NCBI GenBank assembly: GCA_013152795.1
Contig: JAADFS010000011.1
Coordinates: 1-14,216 of the forward strand
Origin: Deferribacteres bacterium
GTDB lineage: Bacteria; Nitrospirota; Thermodesulfovibrionia; UBA6902
Length of the DNA stretch: 14,216 bases
Direction: 5' to 3'
Shown: one piece after another, positions 5,862-14,216 of the stretch
Numbering within the stretch: position 1 is the first letter of the stretch
Layout of the letters: every line of letters begins with the position of its first letter
Translations under genes and position numbers: made by a program
Notes under the pieces: generated by a model
What the model saw: only the letters and a program-made list of their open reading frames with translations
What the model was told of the DNA's origin: nothing
Databases searched by the model: none

Positions 5862-8800
5862 CTAATTAAATCCCGGCTCCCCGTCCCCGCTTTCCACGAA
5901 CGTCTCCTTGTAGATTTCCGTGCCGGTGCCCGCAGGCACGAGCCTGCCCATTATGATGTTTTCCTTCAGGCCCCTCAGCTTATCCACTGCGCCGTTTATC
6001 GCAGCTTCGGTGAGCACCCTCGTGGTCTCCTGGAACGAGGCGGCGGATATGAAACTGTCCGTTGAAAGAGACGCCTTGGTAATGCCCAGGAGTATGGGCT
6101 TTGCCTGCGCGGGCTTGCCCTTGCGCTTGAGGACCTTCCTGTTTTCCTCTTCAAAGACAAGCTTGTCGATCTGCTCGCCTACAAGGAAGTCCGTGTCACC
6201 GGCGTCTTCGATCTTCACCTTCCTCATCATCTGCCTTACAACAACTTCGATATGCTTGTCGTTTATGGAGACGCCCTGAAGCCTGTAGACCTTCTGGACT
6301 TCATCCACGAGGTACCTCTGCAGTTCATTCGGGCCGAGTATCTCGAGTATATTGTGCGGGTTGATCGAGCCGTCCATCAACGCCTCTCCGGCCTTCACCC
6401 AGTCTCCCTCGTGCACGCTTAAATGTTTACCTTTGGGGATGAGGTACTCCCTGGTATCCGTTCCACCCTTTACGTGAACCACCCTCATGCCCTTATGAAA
6501 GCCCTTGAATTCGACAATACCGTCTATCTCGCTCACAACAGCCTGCTCCTTGGGCTTTCTCGCCTCAAAGAGCTCGGCAACCCTCGGCAGACCGCCGGTG
6601 ATGTCCTTTGTCTTTGTCGTCTCCCTCGGGATCTTGGCGATGACATCACCCGGATGCACGATGGTGCCCTTGTCCACAAGCACGTGCGCCCCTGAAGGCA
6701 GCAGGTACCGCGCAAGCGCATTGGTCCCGGGGATTCTCAGCGTGGCCTTGCCGTGTTCATCCTTCACCGACACCCTCGGTCTCATGTGCGCGGGGTATTC
6801 TATGATAACCTTGTGCGCGAGTCCCGTGACCTCATCCACTTCCTCTTTAACCGACACGCCCTCCACTATGTCTCCAAGCGCTATCCTTCCACCGACTTCC
6901 GTAATAATAGGGATCGAATAAGGGTCCCACTCAACGAGCAGTTGCCCTGCCTCGACCTTCTGGCCGTCTTTCACCTTCAGCCTCGCGCCGTAGACAACCG
7001 AGTATTTTTCCCTTTCCCTGCCCTTTGCATCAACGATTGCAAGGCTGCCGTTGCGGTTCATGACCACCAGCGCCCCTTCCCTGTCCGTAACGGTCGACAG
7101 TTCAATGAACTTGACGGTGCCGCTGTTCTTGGCCTCAAGCACGGTCTGTTCAACGAGCCTGGTCGCCGTACCGCCGATATGGAAGGTTCTCATGGTAAGC
7201 TGTGTGCCCGGCTCCCCGATGGATTGGGCGGCGATTATTCCGACCGCCTCGCCGAGCTCGACCATGCCGCCCCTGCCGAGGTCCCTCCCGTAACACTTCT
7301 TGCATACGCCTATGGTGGATTCACAGGTCAGGACCGAGCGTATCAACACCCTGTCGACTCCGGCGCTTATGATCTCCTGTGACAGTTCGTCGTTTATCTC
7401 CTGCCCCTTGTGTACGATTATCTCCTTGGTTACAGGGTCCTTTATATCCTCTGCGGCTATCCTTCCGTATATCCTCTCCTCAAGGGGTTCGATGATCTCA
7501 CCGCCCTCAACCAGGCTTGTCACATGAATACCCGAAGTCGTATTGCAGTCCTCTTCCCTGATGATAACGTCCTGCGTGACATCAACGAGCCTTCTGGTCA
7601 GATACCCGGAGTTGGCTGTCTTCAGTGCCGTATCTGCAAGGCCCTTTCTTGCGCCGTGCGTTGATATGAAGTACTGAAGCGGTGTGAGGCCCTCCCTGAA
7701 GTTCGCGGTGATGGGGGTCTCTATGATCTCTCCGGAGGGTTTCGCCATAAGGCCCCTCATCCCGGCAAGCTGCCTGAGCTGGGCCGCCGAGCCCCTGGCG
7801 CCCGAGTCCGCCATCATGAAGATATTGTTGAACGACCTTCTCTCACGGAGCTCTTCCTCGGATACCTTGCTTATATCTTCTATTCCCTCAGCTCCCAGTT
7901 CCTTCATCATGGCGTCCGCGATCTTCTCGGTGACCTCCGCCCATATGTCCACGACCTTGTTGTACCGCTCGCCGTTTGTAATAAGGCCGTCGGCATACTG
8001 CCTCTGGACATCCACGACCTCCTGCTCCGCCTCTTTTATGAGCTCGGCCTTCTTGCTCGGTATGTGCATGTCGTCAATGCATATGGAGTTGCCGGACAGG
8101 GTGGCGGCTGCAAAACCGAGCTTTTCGATGTTGTCGAGAAAAATAACCGTCGCCTTCCTGCCGAGCCTCTTGTAGCAGAACTCAACGAGTTTGCCTACTT
8201 CCTTCTTGGTCATCTCCTTGTTGATCATTGAAAACGCCACGCCCTCGGGCAGCACCTCACCGAGGAGGACGCGGCCGACCGTTGTATCCACAAAGGAACC
8301 GTTCATCCTGACCCTGATAGCCGCGTGCTCTTCCACAACTCCCGCGTCATAGGCGATCCTGACCTCTTCGGGCCCGGAGAAGACCCTCCCCTCGCCTCTG
8401 GCCCCCTTCTTCTGTTTCGTGAGGTAGTAAATGCCGAGCACCATATCCTGAGTGGGCGTTGCAATGGGTTTGCCGCTTGCAGGGCTGAGGATATTATTGA
8501 CGGACATCATCAGCACCCTTGCCTCCACCTGCGCCTCTATTGAAAGGGGGACATGCACGGCCATCTGGTCGCCGTCAAAGTCTGCATTGAATGCAGTGCA
8601 GACCAGCGGATGGAGCTTTATGGCCTTGCCCTCTACAAGTACGGGGTCGAACGCCTGCATGCCGAGGCGGTGAAGCGTCGGTGCCCTGTTTAACAAAATA
8701 GGCTGTTCCTTGATGACCTCATCGAGGCAGTCCCAGACTATGTCTTCTCCCTTTTCAACCACTTTCTTTGCGGCCTTGATGGTTGTTACATGGCCCTTTT

Positions 8801-9959
8801 CCTCAAGCTTGCTGAATATATACGGTTTAAACAGCTCCAGTGCCATGGTCTTGGGAAGGCCGCACTGGTGGAGCTTGAGCTCAGGGCCGACCACAACGAC
8901 CGAACGGCCGGAATAATCCACCCTCTTGCCGAGGAGGTTCTGCCTGAAACGGCCCTGCTTGCCCTTTATCATGTCGCTCAGGGACTTCAGCGGCCTCTTT
9001 GTCGCCGCCTTCAGGACGCGGCTCCTCCTGCCGTTGTCGAACAGGGCGTCAACCGCCTCCTGGAGCATCCTCTTTTCATTGCGTATGATGACGCTTGGGG
9101 CATTGAGCTCCATCAGCCTCTTCAGCCTGTTGTTCCTGTTTATCACCCTCCGGTAGAGGTCGTTAAGGTCAGAGGTGGCGAATCTTCCGCCCTCAAGGGG
9201 CACCAGTGGACGGAGGTCGGGCGGAAGCACGGGGATGACATCCATAATCATCCATTCAGGCTTGTTGCCCGATTTCCGGAACGCCTCCACCACCCTCAAC
9301 CTCTTTGTGAGTTTCCTCTTTACGCCGAGGGATGATGATGCATGTATCTTTGTCCTCAGCTCCTTGGCCAGGGCATCGAGGTCCAGATTCCTGAGAAGCT
9401 CCTTCACGGCCTCTGCGCCCACACCCGCCTTGAACTTGTCCCCGAACTCCTGTACCTTCTTCCTGTATTCCTCGTCAGTGAGCAGTTCCCTCTCTTTCAG
9501 CTTGGTCTCGCCGGGGTCGACCACTATATAGCTTTCAAAGTACAGCACCTTCTCGAGCTGGCGCATGGTCATGTCAAGGAGGGTGCCTATCCTTGACGGG
9601 ATGCCTTTGAGGAACCATATGTGCGCAACGGGTGTCGCAAGCTCTATATGCCCGAGCCTTTCACGCCTCGACTTGGCCTGTATGACCTCGACTCCGCATT
9701 TGTCGCAGACCACTCCCCTGTGCTTCATCCTCTTGTACTTGCCGCAGATACATTCCCAGTCTTTGACAGGCCCGAAAATCTTGGCGCAGAAAAGCCCGTC
9801 CCGCTCCGGCTTGAAAGTACGGTAATTGATGGTCTCCGGCTTTTTCACTTCGCCGTAGGACCATGCGCGTATCTTTTCAGGAGAGGCGAGCCTTATTCTT
9901 ATGGCCTCGAATTCCGTCGGATTTTTCGGCTTCTCAAATATTGAATATATATCTTCCAC
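5862..9959 (-). CDS. rpoC: DNA-directed RNA polymerase subunit beta' (RpoC)
   Basis: Largest subunit of RNA polymerase, 1365 residues, intact. The N-terminal zinc ribbon has Cys70, Cys72, Cys85 and Cys88. The catalytic Mg2+ loop NADFDGDQM is at 458-466, with Asp460, Asp462 and Asp464. The bridge helix lies around 769-797 (GARKGLADTALKTANSGYLTRR). The second zinc site uses Cys805, Cys879, Cys886 and Cys889, and the trigger loop begins at AAQSIGEPGTQLTMRTFHIGG (910-930). A large insertion (about 935-1115) follows and rejoins at KDITGGLPRVAELFEARKPKE. It resembles E. coli SI3 in place and sequence. The start is GTG at 9959, chosen because AAGGGGGA lies about seven bases upstream and MEDIYSIFEKPKNP is a typical N-terminus. 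The spacer from rpoB is 113 bp and structured. Confidence 0.99.
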   Translation of the reverse strand: MEDIYSIFEKPKNPTEFEAIRIRLASPEKIRAWSYGEVKKPETINYRTFKPERDGLFCAKIFGPVKDWECICGKYKRMKHRGVVCDKCGVEVIQAKSRRERLGHIELATPVAHIWFLKGIPSRIGTLLDMTMRQLEKVLYFESYIVVDPGETKLKERELLTDEEYRKKVQEFGDKFKAGVGAEAVKELLRNLDLDALAKELRTKIHASSSLGVKRKLTKRLRVVEAFRKSGNKPEWMIMDVIPVLPPDLRPLVPLEGGRFATSDLNDLYRRVINRNNRLKRLMELNAPSVIIRNEKRMLQEAVDALFDNGRRSRVLKAATKRPLKSLSDMIKGKQGRFRQNLLGKRVDYSGRSVVVVGPELKLHQCGLPKTMALELFKPYIFSKLEEKGHVTTIKAAKKVVEKGEDIVWDCLDEVIKEQPILLNRAPTLHRLGMQAFDPVLVEGKAIKLHPLVCTAFNADFDGDQMAVHVPLSIEAQVEARVLMMSVNNILSPASGKPIATPTQDMVLGIYYLTKQKKGARGEGRVFSGPEEVRIAYDAGVVEEHAAIRVRMNGSFVDTTVGRVLLGEVLPEGVAFSMINKEMTKKEVGKLVEFCYKRLGRKATVIFLDNIEKLGFAAATLSGNSICIDDMHIPSKKAELIKEAEQEVVDVQRQYADGLITNGERYNKVVDIWAEVTEKIADAMMKELGAEGIEDISKVSEEELRERRSFNNIFMMADSGARGSAAQLRQLAGMRGLMAKPSGEIIETPITANFREGLTPLQYFISTHGARKGLADTALKTANSGYLTRRLVDVTQDVIIREEDCNTTSGIHVTSLVEGGEIIEPLEERIYGRIAAEDIKDPVTKEIIVHKGQEINDELSQEIISAGVDRVLIRSVLTCESTIGVCKKCYGRDLGRGGMVELGEAVGIIAAQSIGEPGTQLTMRTFHIGGTATRLVEQTVLEAKNSGTVKFIELSTVTDREGALVVMNRNGSLAIVDAKGREREKYSVVYGARLKVKDGQKVEAGQLLVEWDPYSIPIITEVGGRIALGDIVEGVSVKEEVDEVTGLAHKVIIEYPAHMRPRVSVKDEHGKATLRIPGTNALARYLLPSGAHVLVDKGTIVHPGDVIAKIPRETTKTKDITGGLPRVAELFEARKPKEQAVVSEIDGIVEFKGFHKGMRVVHVKGGTDTREYLIPKGKHLSVHEGDWVKAGEALMDGSINPHNILEILGPNELQRYLVDEVQKVYRLQGVSINDKHIEVVVRQMMRKVKIEDAGDTDFLVGEQIDKLVFEEENRKVLKRKGKPAQAKPILLGITKASLSTDSFISAASFQETTRVLTEAAINGAVDKLRGLKENIIMGRLVPAGTGTEIYKETFVESGDGEPGFN

Positions 9960-10003
9960 TAAAAATCCCCCTTGTTAAATTATAATTATGTCTACCTTAT
10001 ATA

Positions 10004-10020
10004 GTGGCATAAAATACCAC
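10004..10020 (-). other. Stem-loop B in the rpoB-rpoC spacer
   Basis: On the minus strand GTGGTAT-TTT-ATGCCAC forms a 7-bp stem (six Watson-Crick pairs and one G-T wobble) with a 3-base loop, 44 bp before the rpoC start. No run of T follows, so it is not an intrinsic terminator. It may be an RNA processing or stability element. Confidence 0.6.
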
Positions 10021-10025
10021 CTGCG

Positions 10026-10043
10026 GGGCAGAGGAGTCTGCCC
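10026..10043 (-). other. Stem-loop A in the rpoB-rpoC spacer
   Basis: On the minus strand GGGCAGA-CTCC-TCTGCCC is a perfect, GC-rich 7-bp stem with a 4-base loop. It is separated from stem-loop B by only five bases. It lacks a following T tract, which argues against termination. It could be a cleavage, pausing or stability element between rpoB and rpoC. Confidence 0.7.
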
Positions 10044-10051
10044 GTTTACGC

Positions 10052-10063
10052 AACCTTAAGGTT
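10052..10063. other. 12-bp perfect palindrome just after rpoB
   Basis: AACCTTAAGGTT is a perfect palindrome starting nine bases after the rpoB stop. With no loop it would form only a short hairpin in RNA. Its role is unknown; it is listed because it adds to the two stem-loops in the same 113-bp spacer. Confidence 0.4.
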
Positions 10064-10072
10064 AAGGTCTGT

Positions 10073-13000
10073 TTACGCCTTTGCCTTGGCCGGCGCACTC
10101 AGCCTGCGCCTTTCTCTGCCCTCCTTGCCGTTGTCATCCGGTTTCTCCTCCAGCAGGTCCACATCAAGACCCAGGCTCTGGAGCTCCTTGATCAGCACAT
10201 GAAACGATTCAGGCACACCCGGCTCAAGATTGGCGTCTCCTTTTACAATCGCCTCGTACACCCTTGCCCTGCCGGTAACATCGTCACTCTTTACTGTGAG
10301 AAACTCCTGCAGGGTGTATGCAGCGCCGTATGCCTCCAGTGCCCAGACCTCCATCTCTCCGAGTCTCTGCCCGCCGAACTGGGCCTTGCCCCCCAAGGGC
10401 TGCTGTGTAACGAGCGAATACGGGCCGATGGAACGGGCGTGAATCTTGTCTTCCACAAGGTGGTGCAGTTTCATGATATACATGTATCCTACCGTAACCG
10501 GTTTCTGGAAGGGCATGCCGGTCTTGCCGTCGTACAGGGTGATCTGCCCGCTGACCGGCAGGTTGGCCTCTGTTAGCAGTTCCTTTATCTCTTTCTCGTT
10601 TGCGCCTTCAAACACCGGTGTAGAGACATAGAGGTCCAGCTCCTTTGCAGCCCATCCCAGGTGGGTCTCCAGTATCTGCCCGACATTCATGCGGGAGGGC
10701 ACGCCGAGAGGATTCAGGATTATATCAACAGGGGTTCCATCAGGAAGATATGGCATATCCTCCTCGGGTACAACAATGGAGATAACCCCCTTGTTGCCGT
10801 GTCTGCCCGCCATCTTGTCCCCTACCTGGACCTTTCTCTTCATGGCGACATAGACCCTTACTATCTTAAGGACACCCGGCGGGAGGTCATCCCCTTTCTT
10901 GAACTGCTCCATTTTCTTCTCAAACCGGCTTTCAAGCAACTTGATCTGTTTTGTGGCATTGTCTTCTATGGATTTGATCTGCTGCTGTTTTTCAGCATCA
11001 GCCAGTTTCACCTTGCGGAGAGACTTGTCGGGGATGCTGTCTATGATCTTCTGTGTGAGTTTCTTGCCCTTCTCGCATAAAACACCCTGCACCCCGGGCA
11101 CCTTCAGGTCTTCGGCCAGCTTTTCGTTTAAAAGCAGTTCCCTGATCTTCTGTATGCTGTTTTCCCGGAGAATCCTCGTCTCGTCTTCGAAATCCCTCCG
11201 CAGTTGCTCCTTTTTGTGCTCCTCTATCTCCTTCGTCCTTTTATCCTTGGGAGTTCCCTTCCTTGTAAATATCTTTACGTCCAGGACGGTTCCCTCAATT
11301 CCGGGCGGCACATAGAGGCAGTTTTCCCTCACCTCTTCCGCCTTTTCCCCGAAAATCGCCCTGAGGAGCTTTTCTTCGGGCGTCAGTTGCGTCTCGCTCT
11401 TGGGTGTGACCTTGCCCACAAGAATGTCGCCGGGTTTTATCTTTGCGCCGATCCTGATAATGCCGCTTTCATCAAGGTCCTTCAGGGCGTCTTCCCCGAT
11501 ATTGGGGATATCCCTCGTTATCTCTTCAGGCCCGAGCTTCGTCTCCCTCGCCTCTATGGAGAACTCCTCGATGTGGATTGATGTATAGACGTCTTCCTTG
11601 ACGAGGCGCTCGCTTATGATGATGGCGTCTTCAAAGTTGTAACCTCCCCACGGCATAAAGGCCACGAGGACGTTTTTGCCGAGGGCGAGTTCGCCCTTGT
11701 CGGTTGCGGGGCCGTCTGCAATCACCTGTCCCTTCTTCACCCTCTCGCCTGTCCTGACAATGGGCTTCTGGTTCATGCAGGTGGCCTGGTTTGACCTGTA
11801 GAACTTGATAAGATTGTACACATCCACGCCGCCGTCGTCGCATCTTACCACAATTCTCGAGGCGTCAACGGAATCCACGATGCCGGGCCTCTTGGCAATC
11901 ACTACAACACCCGAGTCCCTTGCAGCCACAACCTCCACCCCTGTGCCGACCCGCGGGGCGTCCGTATGCAACAGGGGGACCGCCTGCCTCTGCATGTTGG
12001 AACCCATCAGCGCCCTGTTGGCGTCATCGTTTTCAAGAAACGGGATAAGCGATGCCGAGATGCTCACTATCTGTTTCGGCGAGACATCCATATACTTGAC
12101 TTCATCCGTCCTTACGAGCTTGAAGTCGCCCCCTACCCTGGCGGAGACCGTCTCGCCTATTAAATATCCCTCACTGTCCACCGGCGAGGTTGCCTGGGCT
12201 ATCACGTGCTTTTCACCGTCAATTGCGGAAAGGTACTCTATCTCGTCCGTGACCCTGCCGTTTTTGACCTTCCTGTAAGGGGATTCGATAAAACCGAAAT
12301 CATTCACCCTCGCATACGAGGCCAGTGATGTGATCAGTCCGATATTGGGCCCCTCAGGCGTCTCCACGGGACAGATACGTCCGTAATGCGTGGGATGAAC
12401 GTCCCTTACCTCAAATCCGGCCCTCTCCCTTGTCAGGCCGCCGGGCCCCAGTGCGCTCAGACGCCTCTTGTGCGTGATCTCGGACATGGGATTGGTCTGG
12501 TCCATGAACTGGCTCAACTGGCTCGAACCGAAAAACTCTTTTATCACCGCAATAACGGGTTTTGCGTTTATTATGTCATGAGGCATTGCACTCTCAAGCT
12601 CTGTAAGGGTCATCTTTTCCTTTATGGCGCGCTCCATTCTTACAAGGCCGATCCTGAACTGGTTTTCAAGGAGCTCGCCGACCGCCCTAACCCTCCTGTT
12701 GCCCAGGTGATCGATGTCATCCACTTCACCCTTGCCTGCCCTGAGGTCAAACAGATACCTGAGGATCTCCACTATGTCCTTGTCCGTAAGCACCCTTGTC
12801 TCCAAGGGTATATCGAGCCCCAGGCGCTTGTTGAGCTTGAGCCTTCCGACAACGGAGAGGTCGTATCTCTTCGGATCAAAAAACAGCCCTTCAAAGAGCG
12901 CCTTTGCATCCGCAATCGATGGGGGCTCGCCGGGCCTGAGTTTTTTGTATATCTCCACAAGGGCCTCGTCGGTGCTGCTCACCTTGTCCAGCAGCAGGGT

Positions 13001-14053
13001 GTCCCTGAGGGAGGGAAGATACCGGACCCCGTCGATAAAAAGCAGTTGAAGGGTGGCTTCCTTAAGGGTCATTATCTTTTCAGCTATGTCTTCCGTAATC
13101 TTTTCATTGCTTTCCAGGATCACCTCGCCTGTTTCGGGATCGATGATGTCGGTAAGGGTCACCCTGTCGATGAGCTCTTCCTTGACCATGGGGATTTCCG
13201 TAATCCCCGCAGCCTCCATCTTTCTGAAGGCGGACTTTGTGATCCTGCCGCCTTCCTTGACAAGCACTTCCCTTGTCTTGGGAACAGTGATGTTTTTAAA
13301 AGCCCTCAGCCCCACGAGATGGCTGGTGACGCTCCTTGTTGCAGTGCCGTTTTTTATCCTTATCTCTTCGATCGGGTAATAGGTCCTCAGTATCTGTTCC
13401 TCGGTATAGCCGAGGGCCTTGAGGATAATCGTGGCGTGCAGCTTTTTCCTGCGGTCGATCCGGACATAAAGCGTATCCTTTGTGTCAAACTCGAAATCAA
13501 ACCACGACCCCCTTGCGGGTATTATCCTGGCGGAGAAGATGACCTTGCCCCCCACCTGTGATTTACCCTTGTCATGGCTGAACAGTATCCCGGGAGAACG
13601 GTGCAACTGGCTGACGACAACCCTTTCCACGCCGTTTATGATAAATGTGCCTGTATCCGTCATCAGGGGAAGCTCGCCCAGGTATACCTCCTGCTCCCTG
13701 GACTCCTTCAGCCTCTTTTCGTCCCCCTCTCCCTTTTCCCACAGGTGCAGCTTGACCCTTATCTTCAGGGGCGCGGCATAGTTGATGCCTTTCTCAAGAC
13801 ACTCCCTCTGCTCGTATTTCGGCTGGCCGATTATGTACTCGACGAACTCGATGGACGCGGTCTCATTGTAGTCAACAATAGGGAACACACTCTTGAATGC
13901 CGCCTGCAACCCGTGGTCTTCTCTCTGTGCCGGCGGGATATTTTCCTGCAAAAAACGTTCAAAAGAGCGTTTCTGGATTTCTAAAAGATCCGGAATAGCA
14001 AGTATCTGGGATGTCTTCCCAAAATCTTTTCTTACCCTTAAACCTTCTGCCAT
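10073..14053 (-). CDS. rpoB: DNA-directed RNA polymerase subunit beta (RpoB)
   Basis: Second-largest RNA polymerase subunit, 1326 residues, intact. The rifampicin-pocket segment FFGSSQLSQFMDQ (507-519) and THKRRLSALGPGG (527-539) keeps Asp518, His528 and Ser533 at the positions most often changed in resistant mutants, so the pocket looks wild type. Other conserved parts are RDVHPTHYGRICPVETPEGPNIGLI (550-574), MPWGGYNFEDAIIISERLV (800-818), and KRKVQVGDKMAGRHGNKGV (1072-1090) near the active site. A charged, helix-rich insertion (about 934-1057, rich in Lys and Glu) occupies the site of the lineage-specific insert in E. coli RpoB. The ATG is preceded by AAGGAGAATT, a strong ribosome binding site. 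A short charged tail ends RRLSAPAKAKA. It follows rplL by 79 bp in the usual operon order. Confidence 0.99.
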   Translation of the reverse strand: MAEGLRVRKDFGKTSQILAIPDLLEIQKRSFERFLQENIPPAQREDHGLQAAFKSVFPIVDYNETASIEFVEYIIGQPKYEQRECLEKGINYAAPLKIRVKLHLWEKGEGDEKRLKESREQEVYLGELPLMTDTGTFIINGVERVVVSQLHRSPGILFSHDKGKSQVGGKVIFSARIIPARGSWFDFEFDTKDTLYVRIDRRKKLHATIILKALGYTEEQILRTYYPIEEIRIKNGTATRSVTSHLVGLRAFKNITVPKTREVLVKEGGRITKSAFRKMEAAGITEIPMVKEELIDRVTLTDIIDPETGEVILESNEKITEDIAEKIMTLKEATLQLLFIDGVRYLPSLRDTLLLDKVSSTDEALVEIYKKLRPGEPPSIADAKALFEGLFFDPKRYDLSVVGRLKLNKRLGLDIPLETRVLTDKDIVEILRYLFDLRAGKGEVDDIDHLGNRRVRAVGELLENQFRIGLVRMERAIKEKMTLTELESAMPHDIINAKPVIAVIKEFFGSSQLSQFMDQTNPMSEITHKRRLSALGPGGLTRERAGFEVRDVHPTHYGRICPVETPEGPNIGLITSLASYARVNDFGFIESPYRKVKNGRVTDEIEYLSAIDGEKHVIAQATSPVDSEGYLIGETVSARVGGDFKLVRTDEVKYMDVSPKQIVSISASLIPFLENDDANRALMGSNMQRQAVPLLHTDAPRVGTGVEVVAARDSGVVVIAKRPGIVDSVDASRIVVRCDDGGVDVYNLIKFYRSNQATCMNQKPIVRTGERVKKGQVIADGPATDKGELALGKNVLVAFMPWGGYNFEDAIIISERLVKEDVYTSIHIEEFSIEARETKLGPEEITRDIPNIGEDALKDLDESGIIRIGAKIKPGDILVGKVTPKSETQLTPEEKLLRAIFGEKAEEVRENCLYVPPGIEGTVLDVKIFTRKGTPKDKRTKEIEEHKKEQLRRDFEDETRILRENSIQKIRELLLNEKLAEDLKVPGVQGVLCEKGKKLTQKIIDSIPDKSLRKVKLADAEKQQQIKSIEDNATKQIKLLESRFEKKMEQFKKGDDLPPGVLKIVRVYVAMKRKVQVGDKMAGRHGNKGVISIVVPEEDMPYLPDGTPVDIILNPLGVPSRMNVGQILETHLGWAAKELDLYVSTPVFEGANEKEIKELLTEANLPVSGQITLYDGKTGMPFQKPVTVGYMYIMKLHHLVEDKIHARSIGPYSLVTQQPLGGKAQFGGQRLGEMEVWALEAYGAAYTLQEFLTVKSDDVTGRARVYEAIVKGDANLEPGVPESFHVLIKELQSLGLDVDLLEEKPDDNGKEGRERRRLSAPAKAKA

Positions 14054-14099
14054 AATTCTCCTTTTAAGGATCCAAGGATATCATTGAGGATTTTTTAAT

Positions 14100-14120
14100 G
14101 ATTCACCCGGCCCTTGAATC
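14100..14120 (-). other. Stem-loop in the rplL-rpoB spacer
   Basis: On the minus strand GATTCA and TGAATC form a perfect 6-bp stem around a 9-base loop (AGGGCCGGG), starting 12 bases after the rplL stop. It is followed by ATTAAAAAA rather than T residues, so it is not a terminator by itself. The E. coli rplL-rpoB spacer carries an attenuator and an RNase III site, so an analogous element here is plausible but unproven. Confidence 0.4.
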
Positions 14121-14132
14121 CTGCCTTTTAGT

Positions 14133-14216
14133 TTATTTCAACTCAACTGTTGCTCCCTGCTCCTCGAGCTTGGCCTTTATGGCCTCCGCCTCCTCTTTGG
14201 ATACCCCTGTTTTCAC
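14133..14216 (-). CDS. rplL: Ribosomal protein L7/L12, C-terminal end (cut by window edge)
   Basis: Only the last 27 codons and the TAA stop are present, reading VKTGVSKEEAEAIKAKLEEQ (residues 1-20 of the fragment) and ending GATVELK. This is the highly conserved end of the L7/L12 C-terminal domain, the part of the ribosomal stalk that contacts translation factors. The gene is cut at the right edge, so its start is not visible. Its position directly upstream of rpoB is the standard rplJL-rpoBC order. Confidence 0.97.
   Translation of the reverse strand: MKTGVSKEEAEAIKAKLEEQGATVELK

Noticed and set aside
9979..9984. A perfect TATAAT on the minus strand 20 bp upstream of the rpoC start.
   Set aside because: No -35-like hexamer sits 16-18 bp upstream and there is no extended -10 TG; an AT-rich spacer easily gives this by chance.
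12386..13561. A 391-codon open frame on the plus strand inside rpoB.
   Set aside because: It lies wholly antisense to a strongly conserved gene, its translation shows no recognisable domain, and long antisense frames are common opposite GC-rich coding sequence.
1..14216. Search for mobile elements, CRISPR arrays, tRNA genes, defence or toxin-antitoxin modules.
   Set aside because: Genes fill nearly the whole window, the longest spacer is 177 bp, and none of the spacers contains terminal inverted repeats, spaced repeat arrays or tRNA-like sequence. The PIN-like fold of Mut7-C has no adjacent antitoxin gene.

Overview
The window is a compact stretch of housekeeping genes, all transcribed on the minus strand, so it reads from right to left. 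It looks like a Gram-negative, diderm-type bacterium of moderate GC. RpoB carries a long charged insertion near its C-terminal half. RpoC carries a large insertion directly after the trigger-loop N-terminal half, the same site and sequence type as E. coli SI3. Both point to Proteobacteria or related phyla (for example deltaproteobacterial lineages or Nitrospirota) and away from Firmicutes or Actinobacteria. The phylum is an inference from remembered family features; no search was run.

Layout in transcription order. (1) 14216-9960: the 3' end of rplL (ribosomal protein L7/L12), then complete rpoB and rpoC, the beta and beta' subunits of RNA polymerase. The rplL-rpoB spacer (79 bp) holds one perfect hairpin. 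The rpoB-rpoC spacer (113 bp) holds three inverted repeats. (2) 5862-4368: rpoC is followed 26 bp later by a Mut7-C family protein (PIN-like nuclease fold plus zinc ribbon). That gene overlaps by 11 bp a two-transmembrane potassium channel subunit with an RCK/TrkA domain. (3) 4367-4191: the longest gene-free stretch (177 bp). It contains a near-consensus sigma-70 promoter and three 10-bp-spaced GTGG repeats that match the known MraZ binding pattern. (4) 4190-1: the start of the division and cell-wall (dcw) cluster, mraZ, rsmH (mraW), ftsL, ftsI and the N-terminal part of murE. These genes are tightly packed (touching, 4-bp overlap, 9 bp, 63 bp) and probably form one transcript.

The right half makes transcription and translation machinery. 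The left half makes the regulator, rRNA methyltransferase, divisome membrane protein, septal transpeptidase and peptidoglycan precursor ligase that open a typical dcw cluster. All genes appear intact except the two cut by the window edges. I see no tRNA, rRNA, CRISPR, insertion sequence, prophage or other mobile element. I did not find a convincing new biological system. The points most worth a second look are the MraZ operator, the structured rpoB-rpoC spacer, and the direct junction of the rpo operon to the dcw cluster through a nuclease-like gene and a potassium channel gene.
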